From Schizochytrium sp. TIO01 (taxonomy: Eukaryota; Sar; Bigyra; Thraustochytrida; Thraustochytriidae), in NCBI GenBank assembly GCA_004764695.1, contig SMSO01000036.1, positions 1,260,001-1,324,000 on the forward strand: 64,000 nucleotides of DNA, given 5' to 3'. Each line of letters begins with the position of its first letter. Positions within the stretch are counted from its first letter, which is position 1. Below the pieces are notes generated by a model that saw only the letters and a list, made by a program, of their open reading frames with translations, was not told where the DNA came from and searched no databases. A program made the translations under genes and the position numbers. This document shows, in pieces, positions 55,048 through 64,000 of this stretch.

Positions 55048-56781
55048 TTATTGCAACAAGACGCGGACCACCTTTTTGGCATTGAGTTTGTTAATGTTGG
55101 TGTATTTTTGGCCGGTACCAACAAAAATAATGGGTTGTCCAGTAGCATGAACAAGAGAGACAGCACCGCCAACCTTGTCACCGATAGTATCAAATTTGGT
55201 CATAATCATGCCGTCGATGGTGCGGGGTACAGATGTTTCAGAAAAGTCCTTCAAAGCCTTATCGAAATGCACAAGCTGGTCCGTAGCATCGTTTCCTGCA
55301 AGAGCCTCAACAACTTGCACGCAGAGATCGGGCTTAGTTTTGGCCACAAGTTTGGTCAAAGATCTCATCAACGGTTCGTTATTCTGCATGCGACCAGCAG
55401 TGTCAATGAGCACCACATCGACGCCTGTTTCATTTGCTTGTTTAATACCATTGACAGCAACTGAAGCCGCATCTTTGTTGTAGCCTGACTCGTAAATAGG
55501 AACGTCGAGGTTTTTAGCATGCACTTTCAACTGCTCGATAGCTCCAGAACGGAAAGTATCACAAGCACACAGCATGACCTTGAGACCATTGTTTTTCAAA
55601 TAGTAACAAACCTTACTCAAACTCGTCGATTTACCTACACCATTAACACCGATGAATACCATTGTATAAACCCGGCCCTCTGCCTTAGCAGCGCGTGCTT
55701 CGCGCAAAACATCGATACTCCTTTTTGGTGCTAAAAGGCGCTGCAAAGCTTTTTCGCAGGACTCCTTAACAGCAGTCGAGATCCCACGTGTCATACTTCC
55801 CAATTTCTGACCCTCGAGATCATGCATAACAGCCTCGCAAATCTCCCGTGCAGCAACTGCAGACACGTTTGAAGCTTGGAGTTTCCTCTCCATCGTTTCC
55901 AAAGGCTCTGCAAGATCCTCGCGGGATAGAGGTTTTTGGCCAGTGAGACGCTGAAAGAAGCTTCCCACAGCGGACGCACCAAAGTTCCAGCCACCATCAT
56001 CGTCCTCCTCATCGTCCTCTTCATCTTTGTCCAAGTCAGCTTTTTCATCTTCAATATCCGGAAGGTAAACCTTGGCCTTTTGCATTTCAGACTCCTCAAT
56101 GTCCTGTTCGCTGATAGTGTTATTGATGCCCGTTACATCGAGAGCATTCAACTCCTCTTCAGTAATATCGGCCTTTTCATTCCACGCACGTTTTGCCTTC
56201 GTGTTATTGTTGCTCTTGCTACCTTTAGAGGCGGTTGCACCTTTGCGACCCTGGTATTCGCGAGGACCACCACGACGGGATGACTTAAATTGCGCAAACT
56301 CATCGTCACCATCTGCCTTGGTGCTGCCGTCTTCTTTCTTGGCAGAGCCAGTTTTTGAGTCTCCATTCGCAGAAGAACCCTTTCCGCCACCAGGAGCAGC
56401 TTTGCGGGGTTTGCGACCAGCCTCTTCAGCTTCGAAGAGGAGTTTATCAAATTTGAGGGCAAAGTCGAGGGGGGCAGACGCGTCCTCAAGGTCATCCTTA
56501 TGGGCTTCAGGAAAGGCCACTGCCACAGCGTCGAGAAGGTCGTCAACGTAGTTGAGCGCGAGAGAACGTTGGTAAATTGCGGCACATACGACACCGATCT
56601 TGTTGATGAGTTTCCATTTGATGGCATACGACCCGAACGAGAATAGGGAGTCCGTGGTGGATCTGTTCTCCAAAAGCACTGTGCGGATGAGGGCATCAAC
56701 GGGGTCGCCCTTGAGTTTAGCCAACTCGTACTTGTACAGCACGAGGCCCGTTTTGGAAAAGATCACGAAGACGTCCAGCAT
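55048..56781 (-). CDS. SRPRA: Signal recognition particle receptor subunit alpha
   Basis: 577 residues. ER-bound GTPase that docks SRP-ribosome complexes through the SRP54 GTPase. The N-terminal SRX domain (MLDVFVIFSKTGLVLYKYEL) binds the beta subunit. A disordered basic/Gly-rich linker follows, with an acidic stretch near 240-258 and then GGWNFGASAVGSFFQRLTG, the element next to the NG domain. NG domain: G1 GVNGVGKST at 378, DTFRSGAIEQL, G3 DTAGR at 460, TKFDTIGDKVGGA near 529, and the closing GTGQKYTNINKLNAK. Size and order match the eukaryotic subunit rather than bacterial FtsY. No introns. It diverges from CENP-M across about 0.5 kb. Confidence 0.97.
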   Translation of the reverse strand: MLDVFVIFSKTGLVLYKYELAKLKGDPVDALIRTVLLENRSTTDSLFSFGSYAIKWKLINKIGVVCAAIYQRSLALNYVDDLLDAVAVAFPEAHKDDLEDASAPLDFALKFDKLLFEAEEAGRKPRKAAPGGGKGSSANGDSKTGSAKKEDGSTKADGDDEFAQFKSSRRGGPREYQGRKGATASKGSKSNNNTKAKRAWNEKADITEEELNALDVTGINNTISEQDIEESEMQKAKVYLPDIEDEKADLDKDEEDDEEDDDGGWNFGASAVGSFFQRLTGQKPLSREDLAEPLETMERKLQASNVSAVAAREICEAVMHDLEGQKLGSMTRGISTAVKESCEKALQRLLAPKRSIDVLREARAAKAEGRVYTMVFIGVNGVGKSTSLSKVCYYLKNNGLKVMLCACDTFRSGAIEQLKVHAKNLDVPIYESGYNKDAASVAVNGIKQANETGVDVVLIDTAGRMQNNEPLMRSLTKLVAKTKPDLCVQVVEALAGNDATDQLVHFDKALKDFSETSVPRTIDGMIMTKFDTIGDKVGGAVSLVHATGQPIIFVGTGQKYTNINKLNAKKVVRVLLQ

Positions 56782-57280
56782 TCTGGCTGCAACGAAGTCA
56801 AGACGTTACAGCTGAAACGCAGCAGTCCAAACTTGCTTTTGACCTGCACGCGGCCGGATTCGCAGCTTCTGCTTTCAGGGTTTGCACAGCTTAGAAATTC
56901 ACGATTTTCATCAACTCAATGTACAAAGACTATATAAATGAATGAGTTATTCTCGATTTACACCTCCAGACTGGACTCACTGTCTGTGCACTTTGTTTCA
57001 CTTTAGGATCCTATAACCTACTGTATAAAACACCTACACTATACAGTGCGCGGATCTATACCCTACTTGTCACCTCAAGGGCTCGTGCGCGGTAAGAACC
57101 ATTCCCCATAGTATAGGCTAATAATTTCCTATTGTAGTGAAGTAAATGTTTGACTTGTGCTTCGCTATAGTGTATTTACAACCGTCCACGTATAACTCAC
57201 TTGTGCGATGGTTAGGGAGGTCGTTGCAACCTGAAGGGTTTTTTCCTGCAAACTGTGATTGAGACACAGGAGCTATCAGG
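56782..57280. promoter_or_regulatory. Divergent promoter, SRPR / CENP-M
   Basis: A 499-bp spacer between two genes pointing away from each other, so it must carry both promoters unless one is distal. TATA-like tataaa elements are present (for example near 57023). No other motif can be assigned. Confidence 0.5.
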
Positions 57281-58509
57281 ATGAACGTTGCACAAAGGCC
57301 GCCAGAGGGTGCTTCAATTGGCCCCCTCTCGGCCTCAAGGGCGCCCCAAAAACGTCTTGGTATAATGGTAAGTGTCCTGAAAAGCAGGTCAGAGTTTGGC
57401 TTCGCTGATGGGAGGATGGCACAACTTTATTTTTGTATTTTCAATACCGAGTTTTTTCAAGAATTCGAAGACTGACATTTGCATTTTGGGTGCGGCGAGT
57501 ATGCGCAGCTTGTGGGGATCGATGGAATTGGCAAGCGTGATCTAGGAGACTCGATTGTCGAGGCCTCCAAGGCCCGTGATGTGGAACTTGACGTGTAAGT
57601 TCTACGTGGCATTCTTCGCCACTAATGGTTGCTGATCTTGTGCGCTAACTCTTATCCGTCTGGAGTCTGCTGCCATGAAACAGGTTTACATTCAGTGGAC
57701 TACCTTTGAAGGAGGCTTTTGAGCGTCGGGTTGATCACATTGTATTTATGGTAGATATGACAAGTAAATTAAGTTTACAACGAGTCGCGGAATCTGTTGC
57801 CTACGTTGATTGTGACTTTTCTCTAGCACGAGCAAGTGTGGTAGTAATTAACTGTATGTTGAACTAGGCATTGTAGAACAGAAAGGTTTGAGCCTTGGTC
57901 TAATCGCTATTGATTTATTTGGCCCTACAGTTTAGAAATCTGACATGTGATTGCCGTGCCCTTTTCATAAATGCTTTTTGTTGCGCTCTCAAACCACAGC
58001 CGATACCCCTGCACGTTTTAGCTTTGCCATTGGTACGTGAATCACTCAAACTGTCCTTGAACGCGGCTGTGGTGCCCGCTCTTTTCATGTAGATTAATTC
58101 ACTCGAAGCATTCTTATTGCTGAAGGAAGGGAGAGAAGAAGATGGCTGACATTACTTAAACATCGAACTTTGTTGCGGATTCGAAAGATGAAGTGCTTAA
58201 TTTCTGCGATCTTTACGGTACCTTTATTCACTACTGCACTCTTGAGGATGCAGACTCACTTGTAAGTGTCAGTTTTTTCACGGGTTTCTACAGGTTTGGT
58301 GATAAAAATGAGAAGCTAGAGAATTGCTGTTATTGGACATTTTTTGTTCATAATTCACGCTTGGTTTACTAACTGGATTCTTCTCGCATCATTATGACTG
58401 AAAAAAACATAATGTGTAGTCAGCAACTGGTGCTGCACTTGTCCAAGCCAGTGAACAGGTTCGTCGTCCAAGGGGGCTGAGCCCAATGTTTTCTACTCTG
58501 CTGTTCTAA
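57281..58509 (+). CDS. CENPM: CENP-M, kinetochore pseudo-GTPase, six exons
   Basis: Spliced gene read from GT-AG boundaries and homology. Exons: 57281-57367, 57509-57594, 57684-57853, 58000-58032, 58188-58261 and 58420-58509 (540 nt, 179 residues; human CENP-M has 180). Exon 3 encodes HIVFMVDMTSKLSLQRVAES and AYVDCDFSLARASVVVIN, matching the conserved DLIVFVVNLHSKYSLQN region; exon 5 gives FCDLYGTFIHYCTLEDAD, matching the LLYCDLE region; exon 6 ends GLSPMFSTLLF. CENP-M is a small-GTPase-like fold without nucleotide binding that organises the CENP-H/I/K/M part of the inner kinetochore. Here a P-loop-like G32-x4-G37-K38 is present, but followed by Arg. Exon 4 and the 3' acceptor before exon 5 (gaaag) are the least certain. 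It is the only clearly multi-intron gene among the recognised genes of the window. Confidence 0.88.
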
Positions 58510-58768
58510 TTATTCATTAGCGAGGAGGGGCGGGTGACAGTAAGATTTTGATTGATTACACTATACTATTACCTACTTCACCATCCATGTACATACACCG
58601 GGTCGCAAAGGAAAGTGGTCCATTAATCAGACGCTTTTTTGTTGCAATAGGATTGCTAATAGATATCGTGATTCTAATTTCCTAAATGAATTTCAACTAT
58701 CTCAGTCTAGTTGGTACCGGACTTTAATTGTCATCTTTGACACTATAGGCGACTGATTCAGTGAAAGC

Positions 58769-60442
58769 CTATTTCGGATTCCCGCCCTTAGTCTTGATCC
58801 GCACAGGCGGGAGTTTGTCGAGAGCAGCTTGCCAACGTTTGCCAAAGCCTCGTCCAAAGGGATCGTCTTCTGTAAGGGGGCGCAAAGCAAAGCGTTGGTT
58901 AAGGACAAGGTAGTGATTGCGATTTCCAAATCCAGGACGCTTCTTCGTTGCCTGCTTAACCACAATACAAGCATCTAATGGTCGATCTTCGTGGCCCTCA
59001 CCTTGTGTGGCCTGGAAAAAACTATCCCAGTAACCGAAGTGCACCAGCTCAGACTTGGCAACGGTAAAAATGTAGGCTTGCTGTTGGTCGCTAAAGAATT
59101 TCAAGTTTCGCAACGCCTCAGGGGGCAGAGGCAAATGTTCGTGACTGTGGGTCTCAGGATTAGAAGGAGAATCCTGCGCACCATCAGTGCTTGAAGTTTT
59201 CGTCTTATCATCGGAGTCACCTTCATCGTTGTCTACATCCATTGGTGCAGTACGAAAACTATCTTTTTCTTTGCTTTTGTGGTCCCGGGGTGCGTAGACA
59301 CCCAGGCCTTCCGCCGCGGCTCCGCAGGTTTCTCTAATAATTTCCTCCAGATCGTCAGCATCAAGGCCTTCCGCTTGATATAAAAACTCGGCAATCTTAC
59401 GCATCGAGGCTTCGCGATGGTAAATAATATCCTCGTAGCGGATAAGAAGTATGGGTACATTGAGCTTGATTTGTTCGCTAAGCCAATGTGCATGGAATTG
59501 CTTCCATACAGAAATCTCCTCCCGCACAAAGGTATCCCAAATATCAGCATACTTAATAAATTCATCATCTTCGATGGTATGCGTATGAGTCTGAGTGAGT
59601 ACCATGTTAAAATATGAGACAATTGCATCAAATGGGTTTCTGACAATGAGCACTGCTCGACCTGCAGTCATGCCACACCTTCCCAGGCGTTCGGGAAAGT
59701 GAGTTTTGACCGCAAATACCAAATCTTTCACAAAGCCTTCCCCCATCATGCCAGCTTGCACAAGCTGTTTATTCAGTGGTCTCAGCGGGTCGCAATCACT
59801 GCCCGTGTAAATCTTGGTGATTCTCTCCACAATGCTGCGCATCAGCGAATTTCCAGATCTCGGGTAGCTTGCCAGTGCAACCCTCTGTGAAGGCTTTGTG
59901 CGTGGGTCATCAGCAGCCAGAAATCCTACACGATGCGATCTTTTTGGTGCCAAACCATTTTCCACAGCATCTCTCTGAGCCATAAGGCATGCGTCAATTT
60001 CGGCTTTTCGTGCTTCATACCTCTCGCGAGCATCTTGTTCTACGCTTTGATCTCCATTTGGGTCCTCGATAGCCTCAGCGGTTTCGATGACGTTGTCTTG
60101 GGTTTTCTTTGAGTCTCTGCTAGCGTCAGAATCTCTCCCCATGATATCTACAACGACGCCTGCTAGTTTAGCCTCCTTAAGGGCCTGTTCCACCTCAAGC
60201 TCCAGCTGCTGTTCATGAGCGATAAGTTCTCGCACACTCGCTGCAGCTGCTTCGACAGCTCTCTGGGCAATTCGTCTACGTTGCTGGGCCGCCATAAGTA
60301 CCTCTCGTTTGGCCTGAAGTATCTTCTCAGCGTTCTCGACAGCATTCACGCTGACAGCGTTGCCGACATGGGCAATTCCTTGCTCAGCAAGGCCGTTCGC
60401 AGACTCCGTATCGCAGTCATCAGCGGTGATATCACCACTCAT
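58769..60442 (-). CDS. Sulfotransferase-fold protein with N-terminal coiled coil
   Basis: 557 residues from the first ATG (60442); the frame runs six codons further without one. Residues about 37-100 form an Ala/Glu/Gln/Arg-rich coiled coil, then a charged linker. The catalytic domain has a 5'-phosphosulfate-binding SYPRSGNSLMR at 192, a 3'-phosphate motif VRNPFDAIVSYF near 267, and ILLIRYEDIIYH near 331. These place it in the PAPS-dependent sulfotransferase superfamily, nearest to WSCD-type and other eukaryotic members. An acidic Ser-rich insertion lies near 400-425. There is no signal peptide or membrane helix, unlike Golgi sulfotransferases, so a cytosolic place is suggested. Acceptor substrate unknown. 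Confidence 0.88.
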   Translation of the reverse strand: MSGDITADDCDTESANGLAEQGIAHVGNAVSVNAVENAEKILQAKREVLMAAQQRRRIAQRAVEAAAASVRELIAHEQQLELEVEQALKEAKLAGVVVDIMGRDSDASRDSKKTQDNVIETAEAIEDPNGDQSVEQDARERYEARKAEIDACLMAQRDAVENGLAPKRSHRVGFLAADDPRTKPSQRVALASYPRSGNSLMRSIVERITKIYTGSDCDPLRPLNKQLVQAGMMGEGFVKDLVFAVKTHFPERLGRCGMTAGRAVLIVRNPFDAIVSYFNMVLTQTHTHTIEDDEFIKYADIWDTFVREEISVWKQFHAHWLSEQIKLNVPILLIRYEDIIYHREASMRKIAEFLYQAEGLDADDLEEIIRETCGAAAEGLGVYAPRDHKSKEKDSFRTAPMDVDNDEGDSDDKTKTSSTDGAQDSPSNPETHSHEHLPLPPEALRNLKFFSDQQQAYIFTVAKSELVHFGYWDSFFQATQGEGHEDRPLDACIVVKQATKKRPGFGNRNHYLVLNQRFALRPLTEDDPFGRGFGKRWQAALDKLPPVRIKTKGGNPK

Positions 60443-60568
60443 GATTCCCCGAAGAAGCAACGTCTATGGGTTTAAAAAATGAGAGTTGCGATCGACTCCT
60501 GCGCCGGGCACCTCTCTGGCACACGAGTTCGCGCACTGCTATTCTCAAACATTCACACAAGCAATTCT

Positions 60569-60600
60569 GTTCATTCATTCATTCATTCATTCATTCATTA
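60569..60600. repeat. ATTC tetranucleotide microsatellite
   Basis: Seven to eight perfect units. Confidence 0.9.
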
Positions 60601-60621
60601 TTTTGTGGTTCCAGGAGGCAG

Positions 60622-60682
60622 AATTTAGGACGCCTACACTCCAATTTAGGACACCAACTAATTTAGGACGCCTGTTCTGTCA
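60622..60682. repeat. Three short direct repeats in a promoter
   Basis: aatttaggacgcc, aatttaggacacc and aatttaggacgcc begin at 60622, 60643 and 60660, spaced 21 and 17 bp. They could be sites for a DNA-binding protein or a small duplication. Confidence 0.7.
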
Positions 60683-61068
60683 AGATGAATTGCTAGTACG
60701 AGAAGGCACCTATGACCAATGGCCCATATCTTTCTCTCGCCATCGATCCAAATGGCTCGGCATTTCCACGAGTCAAAATAGCTCAACATTCCCATCCGAG
60801 GAGCCCTAGCCTGAGAATCATGACTCCTACTTCTAACCCAACCAACTCCAGGAACTGGAATCGACGTTTTGATGCAACCAACAGTATTAGTAATGTAGTC
60901 TGATTTAGAAAATAAAAAATGAATAACTTTTATTTTTTTGAGATCACGATTGCCGTAGTGCTCGATCTGTATTTTGTTTCTACTGCAAAGCTTGAACGAG
61001 GTCTTGGGCGGCCCTCGTAGGTCGGTTTGCACTGGTCTGCGTCGCGTTGGTCTTGCGTTCTATCTAAA

Positions 61069-62175
61069 ATGACTTCCGGGTTGGCATCGACTCCGTCTTC
61101 ATCGGCCTCACTGGCTGTGCCTGGTGTTGTGGCGCTTGGCATTGAGGGTTCGGCTAACAAGGTCGGCGTGGGCATTGTGCGTTACGTCGGCAACGGAAAG
61201 AACTCTTTCGGTGACGGTGGTGACTTTGAGATCCTTTCAAACCCGCGAAAGACCTACGTTCCTCCAGCTGGCCAGGGATTTCTTCCTCGCGACACGGCGT
61301 GGCATCATCAAGCTCATGTTGTACCTCTTGTGCGAGCTGCTCTCGCCGAAGCTGGTCTCAAGCCATCTGACGTGAGCTGCATCTGCTTTACAAAAGGCCC
61401 TGGCATGGGCGCACCTCTCTCCAGCTGTGCTGTAGCTGCTCGAACCCTTTCCCTGCTCTGGCAAAAACCTTTAATTGGCGTCAATCATTGCGTGGGCCAT
61501 ATCGAAATGGCACGTGCAATCTCTCGCGCTGAGAATCCTATTTCCCTCTACGTCTCTGGAGGTAACACTCAGGTCATTGCGTTTTCCGCTCAAAGATATC
61601 AGATTATGGGCGAGACCATCGACCTTCCGCTTGGCAATGCTCTCGACAGGTTTGCACGGGTTTTAGGGCTCTCTAATGCGCCTTCTCCAGGATATAATAT
61701 CGAACAGCTTGCGAAGAAAGGATCCAAGTTTTTGCAGCTCCCATATACTGTGAAAGGCATGGACATGAGCTTTAGTGGTATTCTTTCGGCAGTTACAAAG
61801 CTGGCAAAGAATCTTGAAGGTGCAGATTATACGGAGGCAGATTTGGCATTCACCCTGCAAGAAACTGTTTTTGCGATGCTAGTGGAGGTCACGGAGAGAG
61901 CCATGGCTCACTGCAGGTCAAATGAAGTGATCATCGTTGGTGGAGTTGGTTGTAATGTGCGTCTACAGGAAATGATGCAATCCATGTGCGAGGCACGCGG
62001 CGCCAAGATGTACGGAATGGATATGAGGTTCTGCATTGATAATGGGGCCATGATTGCTCAGGCAGGTATCTTGCAATATATGGCAGGAGACAATTTCGAG
62101 CTCAAGGATACAGTCTGTACGCAGAGATTCCGTACGGATGAGGTGCTTGCCACATGGCGCACACCTCTTCAGTGA
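61069..62175 (+). CDS. OSGEP: OSGEP/Kae1, tRNA threonylcarbamoyladenosine synthase
   Basis: 368 residues from the ATG at 61069; an upstream in-frame stretch lacks an ATG. Catalytic subunit of the KEOPS complex, which transfers the threonylcarbamoyl group to A37 of ANN-decoding tRNAs. Metal-binding histidines His140 and His144 lie in [22 protein letters not shown] follows at 161; [25 protein letters not shown] and [14 protein letters not shown] are near-identical to the family. [15 protein letters not shown] and the terminal metal ligand Asp324 in [10 protein letters not shown] are present. The Ser-rich 20-residue N terminus precedes the conserved [12 protein letters not shown], in the position where mitochondrial OSGEPL1 has a longer presequence; overall similarity is to the cytosolic form. 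No introns. Confidence 0.98.
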   Translation: MTSGLASTPSSSASLAVPGVVALGIEGSANKVGVGIVRYVGNGKNSFGDGGDFEILSNPRKTYVPPAGQGFLPRDTAWHHQAHVVPLVRAALAEAGLKPSDVSCICFTKGPGMGAPLSSCAVAARTLSLLWQKPLIGVNHCVGHIEMARAISRAENPISLYVSGGNTQVIAFSAQRYQIMGETIDLPLGNALDRFARVLGLSNAPSPGYNIEQLAKKGSKFLQLPYTVKGMDMSFSGILSAVTKLAKNLEGADYTEADLAFTLQETVFAMLVEVTERAMAHCRSNEVIIVGGVGCNVRLQEMMQSMCEARGAKMYGMDMRFCIDNGAMIAQAGILQYMAGDNFELKDTVCTQRFRTDEVLATWRTPLQ

Positions 62176-62908
62176 GAACGCTCACCAAAATTGGTAGCTT
62201 CTCTCTAGACCTTGCATTTATCTATAACATTTCCTTGGCATCTGGAGTCCTCTAGGGAGGAGCTGGTGGCTGTGTTTATCCCTTTTGAGGATCGCACCAA
62301 CCTTGATTCTATCTTTTTTGTTGTTGAAACGGAGGTGCCGTGTAACGAACAGAGGTGTTGGGTTGGGTGCAGTAGGGTATCTCCTAGTGGATAAGTTTGT
62401 GAATCAGGCACGATCTTCAAAACAAGAAAGAATAGAATTTTGCTCGCTCGTCGTGTCCTTTGTTGCTCAGTAACATTGAGAAAACATGATATGACTGACC
62501 ACCAATTCCGAATAAGCTGATGTCCTCGTTTGAATCAGCATGGCTTACTCTGTTCGTAGGTGAATCTACTTTTACATTAGGCAAATTGCATCAGAAAACT
62601 GATTAATTACTACACAACTTAACGCTCTTTTATGATGCCTCGGTTCCTGCAATCAGATAAAATACCTTCTGACAATGTATCGAGTAGTTTTGGAATACGA
62701 AACTTTGCTCAGTAGTGAAATTATGTTAGTGAAGTCGTAATATAGTCTGCCGTTTGGCTTAGTTTGGCTCACTTCTATTCGGGACTAAATTTGCCGGACT
62801 TTAATTTTGATTTTTCAAGCTTAAAACTAAAAACTCATGTCTTATGAATAAATATAATTTGTTGTATATGCATGTACATGTGAAAACCCTGCAGTATGCA
62901 TGGCCCAA
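62176..62908. other. Convergent 3' spacer
   Basis: 3' UTRs of OSGEP and the coiled-coil gene. AT-rich; no gene recognised. Confidence 0.6.
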
Positions 62909-63202
62909 CTATTCGGCCCACTCAGCAAGATCTGCTAGAAGTTTATCTTTCTCTGTCATCAATTTGTCATTTTGCAGTATAAGTAGTTGAGCAAGATCTT
63001 GTGCATCGACGAGTTCCTCCTCAAGTTCTTGAATTCGAAGCCTAAGAGAGGCTATATTATCGGCTTTGCTCAACATTTCGTCTGTACTTCCTTCATGGAC
63101 TGTACCCCATGCTAAAATGATGTCATGGGCCGGTACTGTAGGAGGAATAGACTCCCCCCCGCGAACGCCAGTGCAATTATCCTTGTCACAGACGCATCCC
63201 AT
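62909..63202 (-). CDS. Small coiled-coil protein with MGC-type N terminus
   Basis: 97 residues. Begins MGCVCDKDNC: Gly2 followed by Cys3 and Cys5 is the pattern of N-myristoylated and palmitoylated membrane-anchored proteins such as Src-family kinases. Residues about 46-92 form a heptad-patterned coiled coil (SLRLRIQELEEELVDAQDLA, then LILQNDKLMTEKDKLLADL). The ATG at 63202 has G at +4 and A at -3. No family is recognised, and it may also be part of a longer spliced gene. Membrane tethering is inference from the N-terminal pattern. Confidence 0.55.
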   Translation of the reverse strand: MGCVCDKDNCTGVRGGESIPPTVPAHDIILAWGTVHEGSTDEMLSKADNIASLRLRIQELEEELVDAQDLAQLLILQNDKLMTEKDKLLADLAEWAE

Positions 63203-64000
63203 GTCTTGCTCCTACCTTTCTTCGTCTGCGCTGTGTTAACGTGTTCAATGTTACTTTCGATTTCAAGATTCAGGTTTGCTGCTTGCTGTTGCAAATACAG
63301 ACGAGCAGTGCTCATATTCATCAAGCAAAGAGCACCAACTGCGATGGTCCCTCATATTAAAATATCGCGTTCAAGCGCTGTGCAATTTCGGTTGCTTTTG
63401 GCAAAGCGGCGCAGGCACAAGTCTGCGAGCTGAACTATACCAAAAATCATATCTACGAATAAAAGGACTACTAGGATGCTAAGATCTTCTCACCATAACG
63501 TTTTGAAAGATGCTTTTAAGATGTCCCGAAAGGTTTGCTTCAGCAGTAGTACCGAGTCGAATGCTCGCTTGTGGTACTACCAACTTCCTTGTAAATTATA
63601 CCCTAAGTCAGACATTAGCTTCATTCGGTCCTAGTCTACGTTTTTTGCAATTCATGTTGCGTTGATCAACAGTGCGAGTAGAGGTTCTCGCTGATCTCTC
63701 TGTACGCAATCAGCTCTAGCTAATCCTTCCAGCTTTTGACCCGCTGTGGGAACATCTAACTGGTAGTTTTAACACAGCACAGTCAGCTCCTCGAGGGTTG
63801 CAGTAGATGAATTGAAGAAGGTTCCCATAAATTACTTACTATTGAAGAACCGTGACTGTTGGGGTTCGCTTGTCAAGAAAAACAAAAAGGCGAATTTAAA
63901 GCGTGGATTTCTAAATTTATCTTCAGTAACGCAGAAATCCAAGATCTGCGCCGTTCGAAGTACCGCAGTTGCAGTTTGGCCTATGTCTTTCTAACAGTTA
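63203..64000. other. Right end of window, no gene called
   Basis: Contains the upstream region of the coiled-coil gene. A 52-codon plus frame at 63475-63633 (KVCFSSSTESNARLWYYQLP) is somewhat protein-like and may be an exon; evidence is insufficient. Confidence 0.45.

Larger units (their letters stand above)
60443..61068. promoter_or_regulatory. Divergent promoter, sulfotransferase / OSGEP
   Basis: 626-bp spacer between two divergent starts. Holds an ATTC microsatellite (60569-60600) and three copies of aatttaggac at 60622, 60643 and 60660. Confidence 0.5.

Noticed and set aside
61027-61029. Start of OSGEP at 61027
   Set aside because: TTG codon; the ATG at 61069 precedes the conserved domain at the usual distance.

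Overview
The window is nuclear DNA of a microbial eukaryote. It carries housekeeping genes found only in eukaryotes or in eukaryotes plus archaea (ABCE1, CPSF160, SRP receptor alpha, OSGEP/Kae1, a cyclin Y-like protein, CENP-M), mostly as single uninterrupted reading frames. One gene, CENP-M, is cut by five GT-AG introns. Large intron-poor genes, long AT-rich spacers and a lineage-specific seven-helix membrane protein family suggest a free-living protist. A stramenopile such as a labyrinthulomycete would fit, but that is inference; nothing here proves the lineage.

Layout. 1-5.0 kb: an ABCC (MRP-type) transporter whose 5' end lies outside the window. 5.7-6.4 kb: a small secreted protein with a minimal kinase-like fold. 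6.4-13.6 kb: a gene-poor stretch with microsatellites and a roughly 284-bp tandem repeat arranged as an A-B-A-B higher-order array (8.95-10.1 kb). 13.6-36.4 kb: a tandem array of nine related seven-transmembrane (7TM) genes, eight intact on the minus strand and one frameshifted copy in the opposite orientation. The left four share one extracellular-loop signature (VCVQTFPWW) and the right five another (VCTHTYPWW). Downstream of several of them, on the same strand as the neighbouring 7TM gene, lies a second recurring coding-like segment of 40-100 codons. This looks like the last exon, or the relic, of a companion gene duplicated together with the receptor. 36.4-40.4 kb: no recognisable gene. 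40.4-62.2 kb: housekeeping block with a cyclin Y-like protein, an SVOP-like MFS transporter, a four-helix membrane protein, ABCE1, CPSF160, SRP receptor alpha, CENP-M, a sulfotransferase and OSGEP. 62.9-63.2 kb: a small coiled-coil protein with an MGC-type N terminus. 

How they work together. The housekeeping genes serve ribosome recycling, mRNA 3' processing, protein targeting, kinetochore structure and tRNA modification, and are not an operon; several neighbours are divergent pairs that may share promoters (SRPR/CENP-M, sulfotransferase/OSGEP). The 7TM array is the only functionally coherent cluster. Its proteins have GPCR-like topology with a conserved TM3-loop 2 cysteine pair, so an expanding chemosensory or other receptor family is the most attractive reading, but no ligand or signalling partner can be read from the sequence.

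No tRNA, rRNA, CRISPR array or intact transposon was recognised by eye; a covariance-model search was not possible.
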